From: Erysipelotrichaceae bacterium
GTDB taxonomy: Bacteria; Bacillota_I; Bacilli_A; Erysipelotrichales; Erysipelotrichaceae
Assembly: GCA_012513225.1 (NCBI GenBank)
Contig: JAAZCQ010000053.1
Coordinates: forward strand, 1 to 64,000
Reading direction: 5' to 3'
DNA: 64,000 nt
The translations under genes were made by a program, and so were the position numbers. Positions 56,406 to 64,000 of the stretch are shown in pieces (the stretch's first letter is position 1; each line of letters begins with the position of its first letter). The notes beneath the pieces are model-generated. The model saw only the letters and a list, made by a program, of their open reading frames with translations. It searched no databases and was not told the DNA's origin.

Positions 56406-57499
56406 CTTCTTATCCTTAAAGCAACATCTAGTAGTTGACTTTCATTTTCTTTAATAAATTCTTGGTATCCACAATAATCTTTATCATAATAACAAACGCT
56501 TAATCTTTTACATTGACCATTACATATTTTTTTATATCTACATCTATCACATAAACTACATAATTCTCTATCTTCTTCTATAAATTTCTTTGTAATGTTT
56601 GATTTTGCTAAATCTATTATAGAATCAGTATTTATATTACCTATTTTATACTTATCTAATACATAAAAATCACAAGGATATACACTTCCATCACTTTCTA
56701 ATACATATTGATTACTACAAAATCCTAAGAATCCACATTGTGTAGGTGGTATATTATTAAACATAGGAATTAGATTATCAAAAAGTGTACAACTTATATA
56801 ATTACCATTAATAAATTCTTTATACCAAAGTTTGAAAAACACATTATAAAACTCATAAAAATCTTTTGGTTTTAAAGAATATTCATCATGTAGATTTTCA
56901 AAAGGCGGAAGACATGGTATTAACTGAATGTATTTAAATTTATTTTTAATTATAAAATCCATTAATTCATTTGGATATTTTGATAGTTGACACGTTAAAA
57001 CCATTAAAACATTATATTCAATTTTATTTAATTCAAGTTTTTTAATAGTTTCAAACACTTTATCAAAAGTACCGACATTATTAATCCCTACTCTTAATAA
57101 ATCATGATTTTCTTTAAATCCATCTAAAGAAATTCCAACTAAAAAATTATTAAATTTTAAAAACTTAATCCATTCATCATTTATTAAAGTTCCATTTGTT
57201 TGAATTGCATAAAATACTTCATGAAATGACTTTTTCTTTTCATTAACTTTTTCTATAAAATATTCAAAATAATCTAAACCTGCAATAGTAGGTTCTCCTC
57301 CTTGAAAAGCAAAGGTAATGGTAGCTTCTTCATCAAAGGTAGAAAAAACTTTTTCTACAATACTATCTACTGTAGAAAACTCCATTACACCATAATCCTT
57401 AATATCTCTATGATCACTTACATTACTATAAAAACAATATTTACATCTAAGATTACATTTACTAGATGCAGGTTTAATCAACATTGAAAAGTATTTCAT
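56402..57499 (-). CDS. Anaerobic sulfatase-maturating enzyme (radical SAM)
   Basis: 365 residues. The 4Fe-4S radical SAM motif is C15NLRC19KYC22; FAFQGGEPTIAGLDYFE and QTNGTLINDEW are typical, and the C-terminal SPASM region holds CSLCDRCRYKKICNGQCKR with extra cluster Cys. It oxidises the sulfatase active-site Cys to formylglycine without oxygen, which points to an anaerobic life. First gene of a maturase-sulfatase pair, start after GAGGTAG. Confidence 0.95.
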   Translation of the reverse strand: MKYFSMLIKPASSKCNLRCKYCFYSNVSDHRDIKDYGVMEFSTVDSIVEKVFSTFDEEATITFAFQGGEPTIAGLDYFEYFIEKVNEKKKSFHEVFYAIQTNGTLINDEWIKFLKFNNFLVGISLDGFKENHDLLRVGINNVGTFDKVFETIKKLELNKIEYNVLMVLTCQLSKYPNELMDFIIKNKFKYIQLIPCLPPFENLHDEYSLKPKDFYEFYNVFFKLWYKEFINGNYISCTLFDNLIPMFNNIPPTQCGFLGFCSNQYVLESDGSVYPCDFYVLDKYKIGNINTDSIIDLAKSNITKKFIEEDRELCSLCDRCRYKKICNGQCKRLSVCYYDKDYCGYQEFIKENESQLLDVALRIRR

Positions 57500-57518
57500 A
57501 TACTACCTCATTTTAATC

Positions 57519-57547
57519 ATTATACTAATAAAATATTATCAAGTCTA
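57519..57547 (-). promoter_or_regulatory. Promoter of the maturase-sulfatase pair
   Basis: On the minus strand TAGACT (57542-57547), 17 bp, TATAAT (57519-57524), 20 bases before the maturase start. Confidence 0.6.
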
Positions 57548-57560
57548 ATATTATATATAT

Positions 57561-57574
57561 TTGAAACGTTTCAA
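57561..57574. promoter_or_regulatory. LacI-type operator O1
   Basis: TTGAAACGTTTCAA, perfectly palindromic, placed between the -35 boxes of the two divergent promoters. Its 12-bp core TGAAACGTTTCA recurs 56 bp away. Confidence 0.8.
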
Positions 57575-57581
57575 TTAATCG

Positions 57582-57610
57582 TTGACTTTACTTATTTTTA
57601 CTTATATAAT
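57582..57610 (+). promoter_or_regulatory. Promoter of PTS IIC-LacI-sulfatase
   Basis: TTGACT (57582-57587), exact 17-bp spacer, TATAAT (57605-57610): near-consensus. The second operator starts 7 bases downstream of the -10 and would cover the transcription start. Confidence 0.85.
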
Positions 57611-57616
57611 TTGATT

Positions 57617-57630
57617 GTGAAACGTTTCAA
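57617..57630. promoter_or_regulatory. LacI-type operator O2
   Basis: GTGAAACGTTTCAA, core identical to O1, over the transcription start of the rightward operon. Centre spacing of 56 bp to O1 would allow a DNA loop by a LacI tetramer or two dimers. Confidence 0.8.
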
Positions 57631-57650
57631 AATTATGAAGGGAATATAAT

Positions 57651-58952
57651 ATGAATACATTAATGGATAGTTTTCAAGAAAAACTACAAGAAGTATTACT
57701 ACCAATTGCTACAAAATTATATTCTAACTCACATCTTGCTGCATTAAAAAATGGAATGACAATCACAATACCTCTAATGATTATTGGTGGCTTTGCGATG
57801 CTATTAGCTATTCCCCCTGTTCCAGCAGATACAACAAACGCATTATTACTAGCTTGGAAATCCTTTGCAACACAATATAATGAGCCACTAATGGCATTAT
57901 ACAATTTATCTATTGGTGCTATTTCAGTCTTTGTTGTGTTAGGAGTTTCAAATTCACTCGCTCACGAATACAAATTAGATAGAATGTCATGTGCTATAAC
58001 TAGTTTATTCTTATTTTGGTTAACCTCTGCTGCGCCTATAGCTGTAGAAGGATTTGGACAATTAAGCTCTATGACTTTTCTTGGTGCACAAGGTATGTTC
58101 TATGCAATTATTGTTGCATTTGTCACTTGTGATGTTATGAAATTCTTTTTTGATAAAAATATAAAAATAAAAATGCCCGAACAAGTCCCTCCTAATGTTA
58201 CTGCACCATTTGAAGCATTAATTCCTGCAGTAGTTCTAACTTTATTATTTTTGATTTTTAATATTATATGTATTAATTTAACTGGCGGCAACTTAGCTGC
58301 TTTAACAGGAAATATTGTCAAACCGCTTATTTCAGCTTCATCTTCATTACCTGCAGTTATTTTCTTAAGTATTCTACTTAGTTTATTTTGGTTTTTTGGA
58401 ATACATGGAAATAATATGATTTCTGGTGTATTAACGCCTATCACAGCAGCTAACCTCGCTTTAAATGCTGATTATTATATAAATGGTGTTGGATCTCCAT
58501 CTCCTCTATCTGGTGCATTTATGACTATATTTGGTAATTGGATGTCATATCCTGCTATGATGGTTTGTTTCTTTCTAATAGCTAAATCTGCACAACTAAA
58601 ATCTTTAAGAAAAATAGCTTTAGTTCCTGACATTTTCAATATTAATGAACCTTTAACTTTTGGAGTCCCAATTGTAATGAATGTTCTTTTAGCCCTACCA
58701 ATTATGATTGCTAATGTGATTACTTGTACAATTGCATATCTAGTTATGAGTGCTAATTTAGTTAATAATATTTATATAACACTTCCATTCACAATTCCTG
58801 GTATATTCAATTTATTTCTAGGTACTGGAGGAGATTTTAGAAGTATTATTCTTTGGATTGTATTATTTATATTAGATATTATTATCCTACTTCCTTTTAT
58901 TAAAACATATGATAATCAATTAATAAAAGAAGAAAATAACGCTACTAAATAA
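57651..58952 (+). CDS. PTS cellobiose-type EIIC permease of the sulfatase locus
   Basis: 433 residues and about ten spans. KIKMPEQVPPNVTAPFEALI, FWFFGIHGNNMISGV, the LVPDIFNINEPLTFGVPIVM loop and GTGGDFRSIILWI place it in the lactose/cellobiose IIC family. No EIIB or EIIA is near, so it must borrow them. It is first in an operon with LacI and a sulfatase, which suggests a sulfated disaccharide as cargo. Start after GAAGGG. Confidence 0.93.
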   Translation: MNTLMDSFQEKLQEVLLPIATKLYSNSHLAALKNGMTITIPLMIIGGFAMLLAIPPVPADTTNALLLAWKSFATQYNEPLMALYNLSIGAISVFVVLGVSNSLAHEYKLDRMSCAITSLFLFWLTSAAPIAVEGFGQLSSMTFLGAQGMFYAIIVAFVTCDVMKFFFDKNIKIKMPEQVPPNVTAPFEALIPAVVLTLLFLIFNIICINLTGGNLAALTGNIVKPLISASSSLPAVIFLSILLSLFWFFGIHGNNMISGVLTPITAANLALNADYYINGVGSPSPLSGAFMTIFGNWMSYPAMMVCFFLIAKSAQLKSLRKIALVPDIFNINEPLTFGVPIVMNVLLALPIMIANVITCTIAYLVMSANLVNNIYITLPFTIPGIFNLFLGTGGDFRSIILWIVLFILDIIILLPFIKTYDNQLIKEENNATK

Positions 58953-59003
58953 TTTTTAAAAATAATTTCTTATGTTATAGTTTTGTTATTAAAGGGGAAA
59001 TAT

Positions 59004-60020
59004 ATGGCAACTATTAAAGATATAGCAAAAATGTTAGATTTAGGTGTTTCTACAGTCTCTATGGCATTAAATAATAATCCAAAAATTAATAAAAATACTA
59101 GAGAATTAGTTATTAATACAGCTAATGAAATAGGATATATTAAAAGTGGAATTGCAGTAGATCTTCAAAAACAAAAAACTAATGTAATTCTTGTAGTAAT
59201 AACTGATGCATCTAGATCATACTTTTCTAAATTTCTTTCAGTTGTTCAAAGAGAAGTAGCAAAATATGGATATGACTTATTAATTGCTACTTTAGAGAAC
59301 TCTTCTAAAACTGCAGAAAGATACATATCAGAACATAGAGTAGATGGTGTTATTATATATACTAACTTAATAGGCGAAGACTTTTTAAGGAAATATGCTC
59401 ACAAAGATTTTCCCATATGTGTTGTTGGACATTATGTAGAAGGAGATAACATTTACTGCACATTCCCCGTTAAAGAACCTACATTGGGAATTTCAGCTAC
59501 AAACTATTTAATTGCTAAAGGCCATAGAAACATTGCATTTGTAAAAGCTTCTTCTTCAACTCTAGGAACACCTAGAAGACTAAATGGGTATAAAAAAGTA
59601 TTATTAAGTAATAATATACCAATAGATGAAAGCTTAATTTATGATGCAAAAGATAGTACTTTTGAGGCTGGATATAATGTAACAAAAAAAATAATTAAAG
59701 ATATTGATAAAATTGACGCAATTTATTATTCAAATGATGATATTGCTATAGGTGGATTAAAAGCTTTAAAAGATGCAAATATAGATGTTCCAAATGATAT
59801 TTCTATTATAGGAAATAATAACTTACCAGAATCTTCTTTAGTTACACCATCATTAACTACTGTAGCTTCAAATATTGAAATAGATACAAAAAATATTGTA
59901 AAAATTTTAATAAAAGCTATAAATAAAGAACCAATTGATAAAAAAGCATTAGAAAAAACTTATTATAATGCAACAGAATTAATAATAGAAAGAGATTCAG
60001 TAAAATCAAAAAAGAAATAG
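59004..60020 (+). CDS. LacI-family repressor
   Basis: 338 residues from ATG 59004, which follows AAAGGGG; an earlier in-frame start at 58983 covers that site. HTH ATIKDIAKMLDLGVSTVSMA and hinge helix, then a periplasmic-binding-protein-like domain (VILVVITDASRSYFSKFLSV, VDGVIIYTN, IDAIYYSNDDIAIGGLKAL, SLTTVASNIEIDTKNIVKIL). It is the obvious ligand for O1 and O2 and probably regulates both transcription units. Confidence 0.94.
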   Translation: MATIKDIAKMLDLGVSTVSMALNNNPKINKNTRELVINTANEIGYIKSGIAVDLQKQKTNVILVVITDASRSYFSKFLSVVQREVAKYGYDLLIATLENSSKTAERYISEHRVDGVIIYTNLIGEDFLRKYAHKDFPICVVGHYVEGDNIYCTFPVKEPTLGISATNYLIAKGHRNIAFVKASSSTLGTPRRLNGYKKVLLSNNIPIDESLIYDAKDSTFEAGYNVTKKIIKDIDKIDAIYYSNDDIAIGGLKALKDANIDVPNDISIIGNNNLPESSLVTPSLTTVASNIEIDTKNIVKILIKAINKEPIDKKALEKTYYNATELIIERDSVKSKKK

Positions 60021-60030
60021 AGGTATAATA

Positions 60031-61506
60031 ATGAAAGCAATAATGGTTATGTTTGACACCCTAAGTAGAAGATACTTAGAAAATTATGGATCAGATTGGG
60101 TAGAAACACCTAACTTTAAAAGACTTGATGATATTTCCTGTAAATTTGAAAATTTCTATGCTGGTAGTATGCCTTGTATTCCTGCAAGAAGAGAATTACA
60201 CACAGGAAAATACAATTATATGCATAGAAGTTGGGGGCCTTTAGAACCTTTTGACTTCTCTGTTATTGAAAACTTAAAAAACAATGATATTTATTGTCAC
60301 CTTATTACAGATCATTCACATTATTTTGAAGATGGTGGTGCAACCTATCATAATAGATTCAATACTTGGGAAGGATTTAGAGGACAAGAAGGAGATAGAT
60401 GGGTTCCACAATCTTATGCAAATGTTCCTAATAATAGAAATCCCCTATCAAAAAAAGGAATCTCCTTAATACAAAATTATGCAAATCAAACAAAAGTTTT
60501 ATCTGAAAAAGATATGTCATCTGTAAAAACAATAAATGCTGGTTTAGAGTTTATTGACTATCATCACAACAAAGACAATTGGTTTTTACAAATAGAAACA
60601 TTTGATCCACATGAACCGTTTATAGCACCTGATAAATATAGAAATAAATATAATCTAAAAGGTGAACCTACTTTTAATTGGCCAGCTTATGGACCAATTG
60701 ATCAAATTAAGGATGCTGAAAGTATTGATGAATCTAGAAGAGAATACGCTGCATTAATTACTATGTGTGATCACTATTTAGGATTAATATTAGACTACAT
60801 GGATAAATATGATCTTTGGAAAGATACAATGCTTATTGTAAACACTGACCATGGATTCATGCTTGGAGAACACAACTTTAATGGAAAAAACTTTGGTCCA
60901 CTATATAATGAAGTCTCACACTTGCCATTCTTTATATATAATCCTAAAACAAAATCAAAAGGTACAAGATATTCTCTTAGTCAAACTGTCGATATTGCAC
61001 CAACACTATTAGATTTCTTTAATCTTGATATTCCAAATAATTTAGATGGACACTCACTATTAAGCACTTTAGAAAATGATAAAGCATCTAGAGATATTGC
61101 TTACTTTGGTGTATTTGGTTCATATAACTGTGCTACTAATGGTGAGATGGTATATATGCATGCTAATGCAACAGATGATAATCTGCCTTTAGTAGAATGT
61201 ACTTTAATGCCAACAAGGATGAGAGGCTATTTTGATATAGAAGACATAAACAATATGGAAATATCTAATGGAGATAGACATTCTAATAATGTGAAATATA
61301 TGAAAATACCTGTTAAAACATTCTATAATGCTAAAATAACAGGTAATCAATTATTTGATTTAAAAAATGATCCATATCAGCTTAATAATTTAGCAAATAC
61401 AACAGATACAACTAAATATAGCAAGTGGATATTAGATGGATTAAATACATGTGAAGCACCAATTGAAGAGTATATTAGGTTAGGCTTCAAAAAAGTAGAA
61501 AAATAA
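60031..61506 (+). CDS. Second sulfatase (formylglycine type)
   Basis: 491 residues. MVMFDTLSRRYLENYGSDWV, active site C49-IPAR, WFLQIETFDPHEPF, TMLIVNTDHGFMLGEHNFNGKN and LFDLKNDPYQLNNLA. It has the same CxPxR type as the first sulfatase but is only distantly related outside the motifs. No signal peptide. Ten bases after LacI. It depends on the maturase encoded leftward. Confidence 0.93.
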   Translation: MKAIMVMFDTLSRRYLENYGSDWVETPNFKRLDDISCKFENFYAGSMPCIPARRELHTGKYNYMHRSWGPLEPFDFSVIENLKNNDIYCHLITDHSHYFEDGGATYHNRFNTWEGFRGQEGDRWVPQSYANVPNNRNPLSKKGISLIQNYANQTKVLSEKDMSSVKTINAGLEFIDYHHNKDNWFLQIETFDPHEPFIAPDKYRNKYNLKGEPTFNWPAYGPIDQIKDAESIDESRREYAALITMCDHYLGLILDYMDKYDLWKDTMLIVNTDHGFMLGEHNFNGKNFGPLYNEVSHLPFFIYNPKTKSKGTRYSLSQTVDIAPTLLDFFNLDIPNNLDGHSLLSTLENDKASRDIAYFGVFGSYNCATNGEMVYMHANATDDNLPLVECTLMPTRMRGYFDIEDINNMEISNGDRHSNNVKYMKIPVKTFYNAKITGNQLFDLKNDPYQLNNLANTTDTTKYSKWILDGLNTCEAPIEEYIRLGFKKVEK

Positions 61507-61663
61507 TTTTACTATTTATTAATAATAAATATTATATAAATAACTAAAATAATCTGTAACTAATAACAGTCTTTCAAAAAAATCGGAAATTCTCTAATGA
61601 TTGAATAATCTGAAATTATTATTTATATAAACCCATAAAATATAAGGTATCTATCATAATATA

Positions 61664-61725
61664 AAAAAGAGCAGTGGCTCCATAGAAAATTTATTCAACT
61701 TTCTATTTCGTTACTGCTCTTTTAT
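61664..61725. terminator. Bidirectional terminator between sulfatase and esterase
   Basis: AAAAGAGCAGT pairs with ACTGCTCTTTT; inside it ATAGAAA pairs with TTTCTAT, giving a long hairpin with A- and T-runs outside. It ends both convergent genes. The rest of 61507-61743 shows nothing. Confidence 0.8.
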
Positions 61726-61743
61726 ATTGTTTTTAAACTTTTT

Positions 61744-63093
61744 TTACTTTACGTTTTCTTTAATAAAATTCCAAGGAGTTAGACCTGTAGTATTTTCTAC
61801 TGATTCATTGTTAAAGAAATAAATCCAAGACCAGTGTCCATTATATTCAAATGGTTCACCATCTTCATCTTTATAATTTCCTGATAAATCTACAACACTT
61901 TCAGTAGTTGCTACATTTAAATTTTTAGCTCCTGCTTCTTTTAGTCTTTCAATTGTAGGTATTTCATGTTTTTCAGGTACTACTGTAGGATCAGTTTCTG
62001 CGTATATGAAGTACATTGGAAGATCAACTAAAGAAGCTATTTGTTCATCAGTAATTGTATCATCTGCAACTGCTTCACATATTGGAACAACTGCATCATA
62101 TTTTTCTGGATATGTCATAGCTAATACCATTGTCATATATCCACCATTTGAACAACCTGTAAGAACAACTTTATCTATATTGTTATCTTCTTTATATTTA
62201 TCAATTAGCTCAGCTAAAGATTCAGTGTAATAAGATGTTCCATCTGCAACAATAGATCCACCTTCAAAGTTTGTTTGTTTACCATCATTATCCATCCAGT
62301 ATGTAGGACTTTGAGGAACTAATACATGCGCATTACCAATAGTATTTTGGAAATCATCACTAATTAATGATGTAACTTTATTTGCAAGTGATGTTAAATA
62401 TGGATCAGTATCTTCTACTCCACCTTCACCCATACCATGTAGCCAAACAACTAAAACATTACTTTCTACTTCAGGTACATAATATGCATAATTATATTCT
62501 ATACCATCACTAGCAACATAATTACCTAATTCAAACTTATCCGCATCAGTTGTTTTAGAAGTATAAGCTGTTTCTATTTCGATAGCTTCTAACTTATCAC
62601 TTCCATTTACTTTCACATCTGCAGTTTCACTTAAAGAAATATCTAAATAATGTACATCACTATAAGCATTTAACATTGTATGTAAACTAAATACAAAAAT
62701 TGAACCATCAGTTGGATTAGGATCTAATTCAATAACAACATATTTAGAATCTTCACTTACTTTATTGCCATCTTCATCTACTAAATATGCATCTAAAACA
62801 GTTTTTTCATTAGTAACTTCTTCAATCGGGAATTCTGGAGCTTGTGAAAAATCAGTAGCCATTTTTGTTTCACTAACAACAAAAGTATCTTTATCAATAT
62901 TTCCTATAGGACTATCTAAAGTTAATGTAACTTTATTTACTTCAGCACCCCAATCATATCCTCCTATATTAACACTGTAAGTACCTTTAACTGCTGAACT
63001 ATCTGTTTCTTCTGTTGGTGTTTGTTCACTTGAACATCCAAAAAGTGAAAGTGCTAAAGCGGATGTTAAAGCAAAAATAAAAAATTTCTTCAT
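61744..63093 (-). CDS. Lipoprotein alpha/beta-hydrolase (esterase-like)
   Basis: 449 residues. Signal and lipobox FALTSALALSLFGCSS, then an N-terminal beta-sandwich (about 35-170) and a C-terminal alpha/beta-hydrolase: LVVWLHGMGEGGVEDTDPYL (oxyanion region), nucleophile Ser in LTGCSNGGYMTMVLAM, YAETDPTVVP (acid) and GHWSWIYFFNN (His). Such multi-domain esterases act on acetyl or feruloyl groups of plant glycans. It is anchored to the outer face of the membrane. Own promoter and AAGGAGGT site. Confidence 0.87.
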   Translation of the reverse strand: MKKFFIFALTSALALSLFGCSSEQTPTEETDSSAVKGTYSVNIGGYDWGAEVNKVTLTLDSPIGNIDKDTFVVSETKMATDFSQAPEFPIEEVTNEKTVLDAYLVDEDGNKVSEDSKYVVIELDPNPTDGSIFVFSLHTMLNAYSDVHYLDISLSETADVKVNGSDKLEAIEIETAYTSKTTDADKFELGNYVASDGIEYNYAYYVPEVESNVLVVWLHGMGEGGVEDTDPYLTSLANKVTSLISDDFQNTIGNAHVLVPQSPTYWMDNDGKQTNFEGGSIVADGTSYYTESLAELIDKYKEDNNIDKVVLTGCSNGGYMTMVLAMTYPEKYDAVVPICEAVADDTITDEQIASLVDLPMYFIYAETDPTVVPEKHEIPTIERLKEAGAKNLNVATTESVVDLSGNYKDEDGEPFEYNGHWSWIYFFNNESVENTTGLTPWNFIKENVK

Positions 63094-63245
63094 AAATTAC
63101 CTCCTTCAAGTTTTTTATTTATCAATAAAAATTCCCCAATATCGAAATAGTACATTTATTATTTTAGTAATGTAATATAAATATCTATTTAGGTAATAAT
63201 TTTCATGATTTATACATTATTTTACGTATTTTACGAAACTTAATT

Positions 63246-63548
63246 TTATATAATTAGTTCAATAATAAAAACAACTAATGAACAAGATATTGCAACTTTA
63301 AATAAACTTCCATCTACCCAAGCTACAAATATTCCTACAATAAATGCAATTATTCCAGCAATTATGTTATTACTAGCATATATCATTGCAGGAAATGTCA
63401 TGATTGCAAGAGTTACATAAGGTACATAATAAAGAAATGATTGAAATGTTCTATTCTTTATTTTTTTCCTAATTAATGTTAAAGGTAATACTCTTATTAA
63501 GTATGTTACAAAAAACATTATAAAAATATATATATATATACTATTCAT
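63246..63548 (-). CDS. azlD: AzlD-family transporter subunit
   Basis: 100 residues with three to four spans: MFFVTYLIRVLPLTLIRKKI is the AzlD start, YYVPYVTLAIMTFPAMIY follows. With AzlC it exports branched-chain amino acids. It overlaps azlC by 8 bases. Confidence 0.9.
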   Translation of the reverse strand: MNSIYIYIFIMFFVTYLIRVLPLTLIRKKIKNRTFQSFLYYVPYVTLAIMTFPAMIYASNNIIAGIIAFIVGIFVAWVDGSLFKVAISCSLVVFIIELII

Positions 63549-64000
63549 TGTCTATTACCTCAACAGGAAATAAAATTGCTGCAATTAATGATAAAGCTAT
63601 TGTTAAGATGATAACCCTAGTTCCATCACTTAAATTTGATAAAACAGGGATATATGAAGAAACAAAACTTGTAAAAAAGCTTATTACTACAATAGCTCTA
63701 ATAGTTTTATTTTGTTTCATAGGTGGAATAATTACAGCCAAAAACATACCAAATAATAAAACACTAAAAGCACTTACCAATCTATTGGGAAGAAGGTTAC
63801 CTGCAATTACCCCTAGTACTGTTCCACTTGCCCAACCAAAAGAAGCAACTATAAAAGCTCCATAAGAATAATATGGATTAATGTTTCCTTTTTTTGATAT
63901 TGCTATTGCAAATAGTTCATCAGTTATTGCAGTAAAACCTAATAACAATCTATGAATTAAAGATGTATTTTTTTCTACTCTTTGACTTAATGCAAAACTC
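63541..64000 (-). CDS. azlC: AzlC-family branched-chain amino acid transporter (partial)
   Basis: The frame is open from the right window edge to 63541, so about 152 C-terminal residues are present. LLGFTAITDELFAIAI, GWASGTVLGVIAGNLLPN and LVSAFSVLLFGMFLAVIIPP are AzlC stretches. The gene's start lies beyond the window. Confidence 0.9.
   Translation of the reverse strand, partial: SFALSQRVEKNTSLIHRLLLGFTAITDELFAIAISKKGNINPYYSYGAFIVASFGWASGTVLGVIAGNLLPNRLVSAFSVLLFGMFLAVIIPPMKQNKTIRAIVVISFFTSFVSSYIPVLSNLSDGTRVIILTIALSLIAAILFPVEVIDNE

Overview
The window comes from an AT-rich, low-GC Gram-positive bacterium (Bacillota/Mycoplasmatota side: Bacilli, Erysipelotrichia or a free-living relative of the mollicutes). 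The base composition, strong AAGGAGG-type ribosome binding sites, many PTS permeases with PRD, RpiR, LacI and AraC regulators, an ECF core module beside truA-rplM-rpsI, and lipobox lipoproteins all fit. Long reading frames stay open under the standard code, so UGA is not used as tryptophan. The species cannot be named from the sequence alone.

Layout. (1) 1-671: start of an acetamidase/formamidase, then a two-tRNA unit (Ile-GAT, Ala-TGC). (2) 0.8-10.5 kb: an L-rhamnose operon read leftward (AraC regulator, GH106-like alpha-L-rhamnosidase, rhaB, rhaA, rhaD, GH1 phospho-beta-glucosidase) preceded by a PTS IIC gene. No enzyme here has a signal peptide, which suggests that rhamnosyl-glucosides are taken up whole. 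(3) 10.8-17.6 kb: a lipoprotein, then a beta-glucoside operon (RpiR regulator, PTS EIIBC, GH1, an arginase-family protein, a shortened EIIA) and a DUF308 membrane protein. (4) 18.0-20.7 kb: a decayed sugar locus in which a GH1 gene without its start and with a mutated nucleophile is joined to the remains of a PRD regulator. (5) 20.7-26.9 kb: GH32 sucrose-6-phosphate hydrolase, a DUF2207 membrane protein, a glutathionylspermidine-synthase-like ATP-grasp enzyme with an unknown partner, and LemA. (6) 27.2-32.8 kb: a cellobiose-type PTS operon (PRD regulator, EIIB, EIIB, EIIC, GH1).

(7) 33.2-37.3 kb: a large Ig-domain/beta-helix PL9-like protein whose upstream region can form a pseudoknot, and a GT4 glycosyltransferase. 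(8) 37.6-42.0 kb: ecfA1-ecfA2-ecfT-truA, then rplM-rpsI with their own promoter and structured leader. (9) 42.1-49.0 kb: threonine biosynthesis as two divergent units, hom-aspartokinase-asd leftward and thrC-thrB-ACT protein rightward; thrC carries an in-frame stop codon. (10) 49.0-53.5 kb: a leftward operon of GH43-like lipoprotein, lipoprotein, ACT protein, UPF0210 protein and SAM methyltransferase. (11) 53.6-61.5 kb: an MFS transporter and a sulfatase locus: anaerobic sulfatase maturase and sulfatase leftward, PTS IIC, LacI regulator and a second sulfatase rightward, controlled from one intergenic region with two perfect 12-bp LacI-type operators. (12) 61.7-64.0 kb: a lipoprotein esterase and azlD/azlC, the last cut by the window end.

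The overall picture is a plant-glycoside and sulfated-glycan user that imports phosphorylated sugars through PTS permeases and hydrolyses them in the cytoplasm. Several genes are visibly decaying (thrC, one GH1, one PRD regulator, probably the EIIA).
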